From Pithys albifrons albifrons (taxonomy: Eukaryota > Chordata > Aves > Passeriformes > Thamnophilidae), in contig NC_092472.1 of assembly GCF_047495875.1 (NCBI RefSeq), forward strand, positions 1,024,849-1,088,848: a stretch of DNA of 64,000 nucleotides, read 5' to 3'. How positions within the stretch are numbered: the first letter of the stretch is position 1; every line of letters starts with the position of its first letter. The translations under genes and the position numbers were made by a program. Below, one piece after another: positions 45,400 through 55,860 of this stretch. The notes under the pieces were generated by a model. The model was not told the DNA's origin. It did not search any database and saw nothing but the letters and a program-made list of their open reading frames with translations.

Positions 45400-48300
45400 C
45401 TGCTCTGTGCACACAGGGCTGCCAGGCCCCTCGCATTAGTGTAATAGTGTGGCACAGCAGGGAAGAGGAAACAAAGCTAAATGAACTAATGTGTAATGAG
45501 CTGGAATTACAGCACAATGGACACCGTGCAGTTCACTGGGAAGGACCACGCAGAGGGCACTTTTTTGTTGGGTTGCACTGCTAATCCAGCACAAATGCCC
45601 AAGGAGGTTTCTTTCCTTCACAGGTCCTTGATGTTTTCATAGAAAGAGGGGGAAAAAAAGCCATGTACCTCCATTTAGCTTCACATCAGAAGTGCTTAAA
45701 AATTACTGTACAAGTGCTATCTGGGGAGATTTCTTTCTCTAGTATGAATCATGTCTTTAATTCAGTCAGTTACTTTCTATTTATGTCAACTCTATTAATA
45801 TCACAACACTTGCAGTCATCTTAATCCAGAAGAAAATGGATGTCTAAAAACAAAATCATAATCTTTACTTTGTAGTTTTCTTCAGTAAGTAATGATAATG
45901 AACTCTGTTTGCTTTAAATATTGTATACATTTTTAAGCCAACACATACAATAATAGTCCTGGGTATTTTCTTAACATTACAGAGAAATATTTTGTATTTT
46001 TATAAATACAGTAGCAGTAGTTCTCTCTCAGGCACACAGTCATGTTGGTAATAAACTGCTGAAACACACGCTATGAAAATGTTGGGTTTATAATTTAAAC
46101 CTCACAAAACTATAAAAATTAATTATGTGTTTGTTTTGTGGACGGAAAAAATAACACTGAAGAACAATTACATACTTCACAAGAAATCAAGCTTTAAAAA
46201 AATATTTTTATTCTAAGCAAATTAGGAAGCTCTCCTATTCACTAATAATCTTCCTGGTTAAGAAACAGGAATGCAATTGCAACTAAGAAATTAGCCTTTC
46301 AGGACTGAAAAGCTGCACAGCAGAGCCTGATGTTCTGAATGCCACCCTCGGGTGGGGGCGAGTAGGGTGTCCTGGTGACCATTCAGAAACCCCCTGTGTG
46401 AGACCTTCCCGAGGCTGCAGAGGTTCTGTCTCTGTGCAGGCTCAGCTTGCAGAAAGCAGAGCCAAAACAGAAAGCAGTGTAATCTTTGTCTCCTAAAATC
46501 ACTGGAAAACATCCCTTATTTTCAGTTTTAGTGGACTAGAGGGAAAAAAACCCAAACCACCAATACCAAAGCACCCAGGTCCTGAAGCCAGGCTGTGAAT
46601 TAGCATCTCATTTTCTCGTGGGCACCACTGGGTACATTTAACTTCATTAGCACCGTTCGTGCTTGTGTTACCCTAAAACTTAATAAAAGGGGAAGATGTG
46701 TAAAAACAGATCAGTGCTGCTTCCATTTCAATTTGGTTTTACTTTCGTTTTTCCTCGTACAGCATGTCATTTTCCTGTGCAGAGCTGCAGATCTCCAGCT
46801 GTGGGAGGAGTAACAGATAACCTTCTCTCCATCTGAAAGAAATGGATACATCCATGGAACTGGCTTTTTAGGGAAGGATATGGAGTCCTCAGTGCTTTTT
46901 CCCAGTTTTTTGATATTAATTTATTCCTTCCACTTCATGAATTAAGTTTACTTCAAATAAATAAAAACAGCTTCCGACTTTTGGATTTCATTATTCCATA
47001 TTCACAATAAAAATAGATGGAAATGTAGCTTTATGTGTGGAATTCAAAGCTCAGGCCTCCTCAGTTCTTTTTACTTTGCACAGGTTCAGAATATTTTTCT
47101 TCCTCACTTTTGTCTGTAAAGGATAAGCACATGGTTCTGTTCAGTGGATTCCTCCACCTTTGGAGGAGTCCAGCTGCATCCAGGTATTGATCCCAAGCAT
47201 TACAGCAGAATGAGCTGCTTTTATCACAACTCTCATTTACTGCTGTAGGTAAAGGCAGAAAAGTAAATGGGAGGAGAAGGGAGGGTCAGGTGCCAATTCT
47301 GTCTTATCAAGTTTAAATATCCTTTGAGTAACACATTTCTTTGGTAGTTACAATTGTTTCACCAGAAAATGGTTTTAAAAGCAAAGAAAAACTGTTTTAC
47401 AAAGAGATTTTATTCTGTTATGTTTGAGGCCCTAATATTTCAATATTGAAAATTGCAAATACAGAATATTAGCCAAAATAAATCCATTTAGTTATATTTG
47501 TTCAATAAATAAACAATATAAAGAGGCAAGGGATAAAAGGCTAAGCTTTTCCTATATTGTAAGATTATGTTTATTCTGTATTGAATACAGAAATAGTCAC
47601 TTCTAAATCATTGGTAGAAGAATGTTTTGATAAACTTTTCAAGTGATTGCAGGAAATATTTTGGGTCTAAGGCCTGTCCATAACAATTACACTGGGTAAT
47701 CTCTCACCTGATCACAGTGCTTGGGATTTAAGCTTTGTCCAGTAGATGGCAAAAATGAGCAGAAATAATTTCTTTTAAGTCCTTTTAAGAGAGGGGAGGG
47801 GGAAGGCACAGGGTGGGGGGACACTCTTGTATCTTGTATTTTGCCATTGTGATTGAGTCGTGGCTGTGCTGTAGAGGTGTGTTGTCAGGTATTGCTGAAG
47901 ATGCACTGCATTGCCAACTGGGGCTGGTTTGTAGCAGTCTTGCTTATACTAATTGAGTTTCTCCAGCAAATCAGGCTCCTTGGAAAAAGGCCAAAGGCTT
48001 TTCATAATTGTATTGACAAGAAAATGAATATGATAAATGGTGTTCATTCAGCTGAGACAAGATTTATAGTTTTCCTCTGGCAAGGGATGAAGAGAAAATA
48101 TTTATAATAATAGTAAAATTTGTTTTAAAGTTGTATTAGGTGATCTCTCAAATACTTCATTAAAATATTTCCAAATATTTGAAGCAGCTTCAGGTGTTAA
48201 GTGTACCATCTTCCCAAAGTATCTGGTAACGAACAATGAGAAAAAACCATCACGCAAACAAACAAAACAAAACAAAAACCCCAAACCCCTGGATATGAAA

Positions 48301-50812
48301 GTCATTTATTCTTCCTGAAATATTGATATGTCAAGCTGTCAATGACGATTGCAGTGCCACAGTTTGGGAAAGTTTATTTGCCTTTTGTGTTTGGCACATG
48401 TGGGCTCTGGAGTTTGTGGGTCAGTGCTGGGTGGGTCAGAGCAGGGGTGGCCTGGGGAGCACTGAGGACCCTCTGCTGAGGAGGCAAAACCTCCTTTGCC
48501 CCAACAGTGGTGCTCCTCCTTCTGTATTTTATTCTGCTGTTTATTCCCAGGTTGCCTGGATAAGATGGTGCATGTTTAATCTGTTTTTCCCATACTGATC
48601 CCAGGCTGCAGGCTGAGGCCCTTGTTCTGGCAGGCAGATCCCTTCGTGGAGATTCAATTGGGAGTAACACCCACCTTTTTGTTCCTTTCTTTTAGTGTTT
48701 CTTACAGTTAGGTGCTAACACATGGGCAATCTTCTCCTGTGTCCCTCCCAGCTGATTCTTGGTATTTAATGATTTCTGTTGTCTGCAAAAGCAAATGGTT
48801 GCAATAAGAAGATGGGTTGCAAGAATTAAATTATTACATTTCCTCAGAGTTGCAGTCAGCTCCATAGCACCCAATGTCTGTGGGGGAGTGCCTGAAACTG
48901 CCTGTAGAAAATATCTGTGTGCAGAGACACACACACTGAGCTCTTGGAAAAGTGGGGTTTCATCTGGTGGTCATTTCAAAGTTCCAGCTGACCAATATGC
49001 TGGGCTGTCTGATCCTGTGCTGCTCCAGGTGTGGATCACTAGAACAAGCAATACTGTCTTTTCACCAAACTACCAGTGTTACATACTTAGCCACATTCAT
49101 ACTGTATTTCTTAACAAAATAAAACCAGGGGCAGCAATAGGATGGCTTCTTCAAAATTATTCTGCTTTTGACAAATTATATTATTTTAGTTGTTCAGGAT
49201 TAGGTACAAACTTGAAAGAACCAAACCATTGTAGAGGTTGAAGTTTCCTAATCATGAGAAGAGAATGCAGTAATCTGTTTGTAAGAGCAGTTATTGCCCA
49301 TTTGCAGGGATTCAAGCCTCAGTATCATTTTTTGCAGTTTGAATTCCTTTGAGCTTGAACTGATTGCTCAGGTTAAGTTCATGACTTAGTCAGATTCCTT
49401 GAATTTTGTGGTTAAACTTAAAAATAATACTCTCCTTGGAGCCAATTTATTCCACTTTATTTGATTTATAAAAGAAAGAACAAATTGCCAAAGCCTTTCT
49501 GTTGACCTGGCTTTTATGAAATCTGACTGCAGTTTCCAGTCTTCACTGGCCAGTGAATATGGACTCAATGCTTCAAGTTTTTGAATGAATATAGTGAATC
49601 ATACTGGACGTATGAGCAGCCTTTGGTACTGCTGGTTTTTGCTTGGAGGGTTTGGCTGTCAGGTTACTCTCCTTACCATGAGACCTGAAAAGACAATTGC
49701 TTTATGTGCACAGTGAGGCTCCTGTTGTGTTCATGGGGCTGCCTGGAAGGTCAAGAATAGGGATGGCTTAGGAGACTTTAGCAGCACAGCTGAGTTCTTA
49801 CCTCACGTGGCATCTGCTGCACCTGGAGAATGTGGAGCATCCTGTGCTGACAGTGAGCTGGGCTGGACGTCCACTCAGCTTTGAGTTTTTAAAGGTGTGC
49901 CATGGCAGGGGCCATCTGTGCCCTCTGAGGGTGTTTCAGATGAGTGAGATTTGAATTTAAATCCCAGTTTAGTACTGGACAACTCTCCATGGTATGTTTA
50001 ACTCCAGTTTGTGTGATTTACAACGTAAAGAACCCCATAAAGGAGCAAGAAGAAAGGCCTAAAAGTTCTGTCAGCCTCTTCCACTCTATGGTTCCCACTG
50101 CAGAGCCTCGAGCAGTTGGCAGCAGGTCTGACCAGCCTTTGTTGGCACTTTCCTAAGGATAGTCACCATTTCTACTGCTTAAACAAAACAGAATTATATG
50201 AGAAGAGACAAAGTTGAAAATTTAAAAAAAGTTTATTATTAAACAAAACCGTTGACTAGAGTAGCTAGATCATGTTTTAATAGCAAATTCTATAGTTAAG
50301 ATCTCTTGGTTCCATATAAAATCCTGTTCAATTCTTTGCCAGTCAAGCTTTGCTGCCTCATCCTCATGTACCACTCTGCATTCTTGTCCAAATCAACTCT
50401 TTTTCAGCATGTTGGGGAAACAAGGGATCAGCTTTTTATCAAGTTGATGCATTAAATATTTTGATACTCTCAGTAACTCAAAATACTTTTTAAAGTTACA
50501 TCGCAGAGTCCACTTGACTTATTTTTTCCTGTATTGTATTTTTTGAAGTCCTGCTTTGAAAGAACAGCTAACTCCTGGATGCTGATGACCAAACAACACT
50601 CCTGAAAGAGTTCCTAGAAATCTAATTTACCTGGTCTCCCACACACAGTTTGGCCAAATTCTCTTCTTGAATGCCCTGGAAATAGTTTCATACTATCAAA
50701 TACATCGTAGATATATCAGGTGGCACTGACATTTGGGGCCCAGGATTTGCAAATATGTTTTAAATTGATTTGCCATTTGTGAATTAGGCTGTTCATTAAA
50801 AATCTGGGGCCA
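45400..50812. other. Unique non-coding DNA
   Basis: No transposon or gene recognised. Frames of 160 codons (48759-49241, plus) and smaller show no family features. The C/A-rich string at 48253-48290 is a short simple repeat. A CTCF-like match lies at 47739-47751. The segment just right of the minisatellite (45430-45560) has "cattagtgtaatagtg" and "ctaatgtgtaatgagctgg", TAAT-rich words that may be regulatory. Confidence 0.5.
47739..47751 (+). promoter_or_regulatory. CTCF-like motif
   Basis: "ccagtagatggca" fits the forward CTCF core (CCASYAGRKGGCA). It is in opposite orientation to the match at 5616-5629, so the two point away from each other. Occupancy is unknown. Confidence 0.35.
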
Positions 50813-50852
50813 TATTATATATATACATATATACATATACATATATGTATAA
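50813..50852. repeat. AT/ATAC dinucleotide-like repeat
   Basis: Alternating TA with interspersed "catata" units, ending in the self-complementary "catatatg". Typical unstable AT microsatellite that can extrude as a cruciform. Confidence 0.9.
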
Positions 50853-52860
50853 ATTTTTATAGGTTGGCTTCTTACAAACTTCTTTCCTTTTCCTGCTGTG
50901 TTAATTGTTTCTCACTTAACCATGAATGTTTCCAAAGGATTTAGTCTCCTAAGCAGAGAGCTGCCCAAATGTACAGGTGCTGGCAGAGCCTCTGCCAGGG
51001 GCTGTGTCTGCCCTGGCCCCACTGGTGGCGCCGTGCTGGGGCAGCTGTTTGGCAGCTGTGGGTTTATCACTGTGCCCTTGGGCTCAGCCTGGTGGAGATA
51101 CCACACCCATCCATGAGCTGCAAAGGGCTGTGGTGGTTCCCTGAGCCAGCTGCACAACCCCTATCTCGAAGCTAATGGGAGAATTAATGCAAAATAGGTG
51201 AGAAGCACATGGAAATTGGATCAGTGATGAGTTCTGTAGGGGTGTGTGATTTCTGTTCCTTCCTTACATTTTGCTTATCCTTATGACTTCTGACTTTGCC
51301 TTTAAGGATGTTCCTTCTGTACTTCAGAACAAAACTCACAAACAGGACCCAGTTTTCAGTGCCCTTGTGTTGTTACACTGAAGTGGGAGAGAGCACAAAA
51401 TGAACTGGTAAGGGTGTTACAGGAATGTGTGTGAGGGACTGCTGTGATTTTACGTTCAATGTTAGTGAAGTGTGTGCTTTAACCAGGGATAAATACTGAC
51501 TATACAATTAAATATCAGGAAATTGTCTGATGTCAAGATATGCTGCAGGCAGAATTGCTTTCTTAGGCCAAGCAGCACACATATGTGCCTGTGAAACCAC
51601 AACTCCCTTCACAGTTCCTTTTGCAACTCAACTCTTCCACCAAAAAGGGGGAGAGTAGTATCTAATACAGCAGTATTTATAATCAACATGTGGTGACTCC
51701 TCCTGCATCTGAACTCTGCTCTGTGAGCTCAACAAAGAGGCCTCAGCATGATTTTGAGAGGTGATTTCAATACTTGACATTGCAGTTGTTAGAACAAAAT
51801 TCCTGGTTAACCACAAGTAGCAGATCAATTTATTTTGGGAAATAATCATTACACATGGAAATATTTGTATAATGCCCAAAGGAAAAAACAGATTTTTTCA
51901 ATGGCAAATGGATAGATAAAGTCTCTGCACTGGGTATCTTTATGAGCAAAGTAACTGGAGTTTTCAGCAAGGAGGCGTGGTCTCTCATTTTGCCTTGAAA
52001 TCAAACTCACATGGAAAAAAGCTGAAATACTTGAAATTTGAAAAAAACACCAAAAGCATTAATCAAGCAACAGGAAACTGATGCCTGAATGTTCAGACCT
52101 GGTGCCCAGACAATCACCAGTGCACTCAGTCCCTGAGGGGTTGCCCGAGCTACAGGAGAGAATTCCCTGTATGGTTTGTGTTGACTCTCCTGCTGGGGCT
52201 CCCTTTGCTTTGTGTGGACCAATCATGTATTTTATCCTGGTAGGAGCAGGGGAAAAGCTTAACCTGTTTTTATTTGCTTATGCACTCTAATAGTGCTGCA
52301 ACTTATTTGGAGGAGGAGATTGTTAAAGCATAAACACAAAATTCAAATAACAGTGAGCAAAAGCCAGGAGGAACTAGAACAGGAAGTCTTAGGCAAGAAT
52401 CAGCTCTTCAAGCCACTTTCCCTGTTCCTGCCCATTGCTCTTCAGAAACTCTGCCTTGTTCCCTTTGGCAGGTGTCACCTGGGTGTTTGCACAAGCTGTG
52501 TGCTGGGATGCATTATACAATATACAGTATTACACAATGTACTGTGACATGCTTAAAATGTGTTTGAGAGTATCAGAGTGTGCTTCAGGCCACTCTGATA
52601 GGGAGATGATGGGCTAGTTTGGGGGTTTGCCAGCCATTATCATTTTGTATATATGGAATACACAAATGTTTTATACCAGGGATGTTCTATTCATTCATAA
52701 ACAGCCAGATTTACTCTGGAGTTTGCAGCAAAGGACTCTGCAAGTGAGGATTAAGTCATCAGAAAATGGGACTTTTAGCAGAGAAGGATCTGTCCTGTTC
52801 TCTGGGGTGGGAGAGACACCGGGGTGCACAATTGATGAGAGGTGGATGAGACCAGAGAGG
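50853..52860. other. Unique non-coding DNA
   Basis: No gene or transposon recognised; GC-richer around 50970-51130, otherwise AT-rich. Confidence 0.55.
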
Positions 52861-52985
52861 TCACAGAATCCCAGAGTGTTCTGAGTTGGAAGAGACCCAC
52901 AAGGATCATCAAGTCCAGCTCTTCAGTGAGTGGCCCCTACAGGGATGGATCCCACAAGCTTGGCATTGCCAGCTCTGGTTTACAT
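52861..52985 (-). mobile_element. CR1 LINE tail, inverted
   Basis: "tcacagaatcccagagtgtt", "gttggaagagacccacaagg", "atcatcaagtccagctcttc" and "agggatggatcccacaagct" follow the reversed avian CR1 3' end. The gggatcgaaccc-like section can mimic a tRNA B box but belongs to the element. Confidence 0.9.
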
Positions 52986-55329
52986 CACTCAGCGGTGATT
53001 CTCTTCCCTTTCAGTCCAAATAAATGCTGAGGGTCTTTCTCTAAAGTTACTTAAAAACTTAATAACTATATTTGAGGTTAACTTTTAGTCCTGAACTAGG
53101 ACTTAGGCTTCCTTGTCACAAAAACAGATCAGAATGAGGCAAAGGGCCTTTTCTTGTGTTTCCAGATTGAGAACAAAGTAGTTCTTGTTGTCTTTGGTGG
53201 TGCCTGTGATTCGGCAAGACAAAATGGTGCAGTTTCCTTCAGGTCTGAATGTTCCTAGAGAGCATCTGGTACAGTTTACCCCTGGAGAACTGCCCTGGGA
53301 TTGCCACAGGTGTCAGCAAGCAAAATAACCAGTTGGGATTGATTGATTTTTAGACACTATACAAATGAAGAAGGAGGCAAAAGTTAACCTGACCACTTGG
53401 GTTACAGATTTTCTGAACTGTGTTCAGTCCACAAGGCATTCCCCAGCCATGGAAAGCTGTGTATGTATTGTCTGTCCCCTTTCCTGGTTAAAATTGTTCT
53501 GACTTCTGTCACAGGACCGTGACTCTGGCAACACATGGAGATAACTAGATATCGCTGGACTGAAAGCTGGAGTTAGTTTATCAATAATTGTACCTTGTAA
53601 TCAGCAAATGTTTGGGGGTTTCTTTTGTTCTAGGAATGAATCCATTACAGTTTTCTGCTCTGACGACCATCTGAATGTTTTTGCTTTCTTTTTATATCAC
53701 AGTATTTGAGTTTCAATGTGTCATCTTCAAACAGATTTCTGCTCTTCGGAGAAGGTTGGAAAATTATTTGTACCTGTGGTAGGTATTCTTTAATGGTTCC
53801 TGTGATGTGTAGCTCTTTGCCTGGCTTGTGATATAGAACTCCTGTAAGGTGGAGGGCACTGCTGGAGCTGTGGGACCCACAGCAGACTGTGCTGTGCTGC
53901 CAGTGCCATCCCCTGGGAGTGCAGAGCTCCGGGGTCAGCGCTGGGAGCCCTCCTGTCTCACACTCAGGGCTCATTCACATACCAGTGCTGCCTGTGTCAC
54001 TTTTTCACCTTGAAGGCCTGTCTTCTGGCAGCTGCAAATGTGTTTCAGCGCAAATATACTCATGAGGTGTTTGATCTAGGCTGCTGATTTATAGGTGTGG
54101 GTTGATTTTATGTATTCAAATTATATTCCAGCAGTTCCAAAACATAATAGGACCATAACAGCTTTACCCTAGAGCACTGTTAGAAGTATTTATAATAAGT
54201 TGCTCCATTTTACTACTCCCACTCGTGCATGCAACTGCAACAGGTCTCTGACACCAGCACTTTATATTACACTCCAGCTAACTTTGTAGCTGGTGATTTT
54301 GCTTCCTAAATAGTTCGAAAGGAACATTACCAAGTTTTTGTAGAGAAACCTCATTTGTAGTCTGTGTAAACAGGAAGAGCCATAAATCGCCTGTTTCTTT
54401 TAAAGAAAGAAAATTGGTGCATCGAGTTTGCTTTTACTGCATTCTGGTTGCTTTTTAGGTCTGGAAATTGCGTGTTACAAAAACACACCTATATAAGAGA
54501 CTTCAAATGTGAACGTTGCATTTGATCTGTAGGAAATGGAAACATTATCTGTGGAATGCATAAGGCATTTATTTGTAACAGGCAAAAATTGCAAGTAACT
54601 CTCAGTCCGTGCAAAATCATTTTTCTGTTTCTTTTGCACAGCACAGTTTTTCAGCTTTGTTCTTAAGTAAATCTGTTTGAATGAACAAGCAAAATAAAAA
54701 TAAGATTTGAAAATTTATGAAAAGATAAAATGTAAATCTTTAGATGACTTAAAAGAAAAATCAACTGTAGTCATGATGATGATTCAGTCCTACTTGTCTT
54801 ATGCTACCTGATCCCATTACAGTCATATTTTCCTTTTTAATTTATTATTTTAATTTATTTCAGTCAGCTTTCACCATCCTTTCTGCACTTAGGAAAAACA
54901 TAACTATATAATTGGGCATCCATTCAGCTCAGTTGTTGGCATCAAGTTTCTAAACCTTGCTGAGTAAACCACTTGAGCTGGTTTCAACCTGCTTAATTTC
55001 TAATTCATGCCTAAAAAAACACCAAAAACCTTTGTGAAAAACCATTCTGCTTTCAGTTTCAGCTTTTATGGGGCGTATGTTAAGCCCTAAAGTATTGGTA
55101 GCCCTTGCACAAAAGGACCAGACAATATTTTCTGGCTCATGCTGGGATTTAATTGTGGATTGTGAAAGGGAATCTCAGGCCAGTGCAGATCTAAGAGTTA
55201 AAACCAAGCAGCAGAGCTGTGGAGCTCTGTCCAAGCTCCTGTCACCCTCTTTCTTAAGTTATGTGAAAGATCCTTGGCAACGTGTGGCATCTCCCCAGAG
55301 ATGTGTGCCACAGAAAGAACTGAAGTGAC
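52986..55329. other. Unique non-coding DNA
   Basis: No gene recognised. A CpG-retaining block at 54280-54650 is listed separately. An acceptor-like tract ends at 53633 ("tttcttttgttctag") with no donor. Confidence 0.5.
54280..54650. promoter_or_regulatory. Possible conserved non-coding element
   Basis: Repeat-free block with retained CpGs ("agttcgaaagg", "aaatcgcctg", "catcgagtt", "attgcgtg", "gaacgttgc", "agtccgtgc") in AT-rich sequence. It also contains an acceptor-like "ggttgctttttag" ending at 54458 with a 21-codon open frame after it, but no donor. Non-coding regulatory constraint is my preferred reading; no alignment was possible. Confidence 0.3.
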
Positions 55330-55425
55330 CACAGAATCCCAGACTGGGTTGGGTTGGAGGTGACCTGTTAAAGGTCACCAGTACAATGAGCAAGGACGTG
55401 TTCAGCTCCATCATTCCATAAGAGC
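55330..55425 (-). mobile_element. CR1 LINE tail, inverted
   Basis: "cacagaatcccagactgggt", "gggttggaggtgacctg" and "aatgagcaaggacgtgttca" match the reversed CR1 3' end, diverged and only about 95 bp. Confidence 0.85.
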
Positions 55426-55629
55426 TTTCTCTCATGGTTCTATTCCATGTATTTAATAACTTCCTATGGAAGGATGCCCTGTGACTCAGCACAGCTTTAG
55501 GAGAACTGTACTTAATGTCCTCCAGAAGAAACCTTTAAAATCACCTATGAGCTAAAAGTGGAGAAAAGAAGATATGGGAGAGAACCTCCATTCAGTATCT
55601 GGGGAGGGGAATTTCTTTTAGAGCATATT

Positions 55630-55680
55630 ATCATCAGTGTCCAAGAGGGTGCCATCAGTGTCCAACACTGTCCCATCAGT
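55630..55680 (+). repeat. Imperfect short tandem repeat
   Basis: The word "catcagtg" recurs three times ("tcatcagtgtccaa", "ccatcagtgtccaa", "ccatcagtgatcc"), spaced by about 20-25 bp. Small local duplication. Confidence 0.7.
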
Positions 55681-55822
55681 GATCCTTCCACGGCTCAGAT
55701 GTGACATTTAGAGGGATCTTTCAGGTTTTCTGTCCAGAGTTTGCCAGTATTTATTCCAGGACTGGCCTCCCTGTAGAGTCCCTGTGATCCCTTCCCATGG
55801 GATGAGGGATTTCTCAGGATGC

Positions 55823-55860
55823 AGCTGGCTCTGCATGGCATAGCTGGCTCTGCATGGCAC
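55823..55860 (+). repeat. 19-bp tandem duplication
   Basis: "agctggctctgcatggcat" at 55823 and "agctggctctgcatggcac" at 55842, differing only at the last base. Confidence 0.93.

Noticed and set aside
44343..45584. 413-codon plus-strand ORF rich in Cys, Pro and Val
   Set aside because: It is translation of the TGTCC minisatellite. The other two forward frames are also open, and unit lengths of 74 and 91 bp are not multiples of three, so no frame is maintained by selection.
48759..49241. 160-codon plus-strand ORF
   Set aside because: Composition and residues show no family features; no flanking gene signals; chance size.
49799..49825. Minus-strand 21-nt microexon-like unit with gag|gtaaga donor
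   Set aside because: Donor is good, but the acceptor is weak and the unit is too short to judge without transcript data.
52940..52975. tRNA B-box-like word (agggatggatccc)
   Set aside because: It belongs to the CR1 tail at 52861-52985; no A box or cloverleaf is present.
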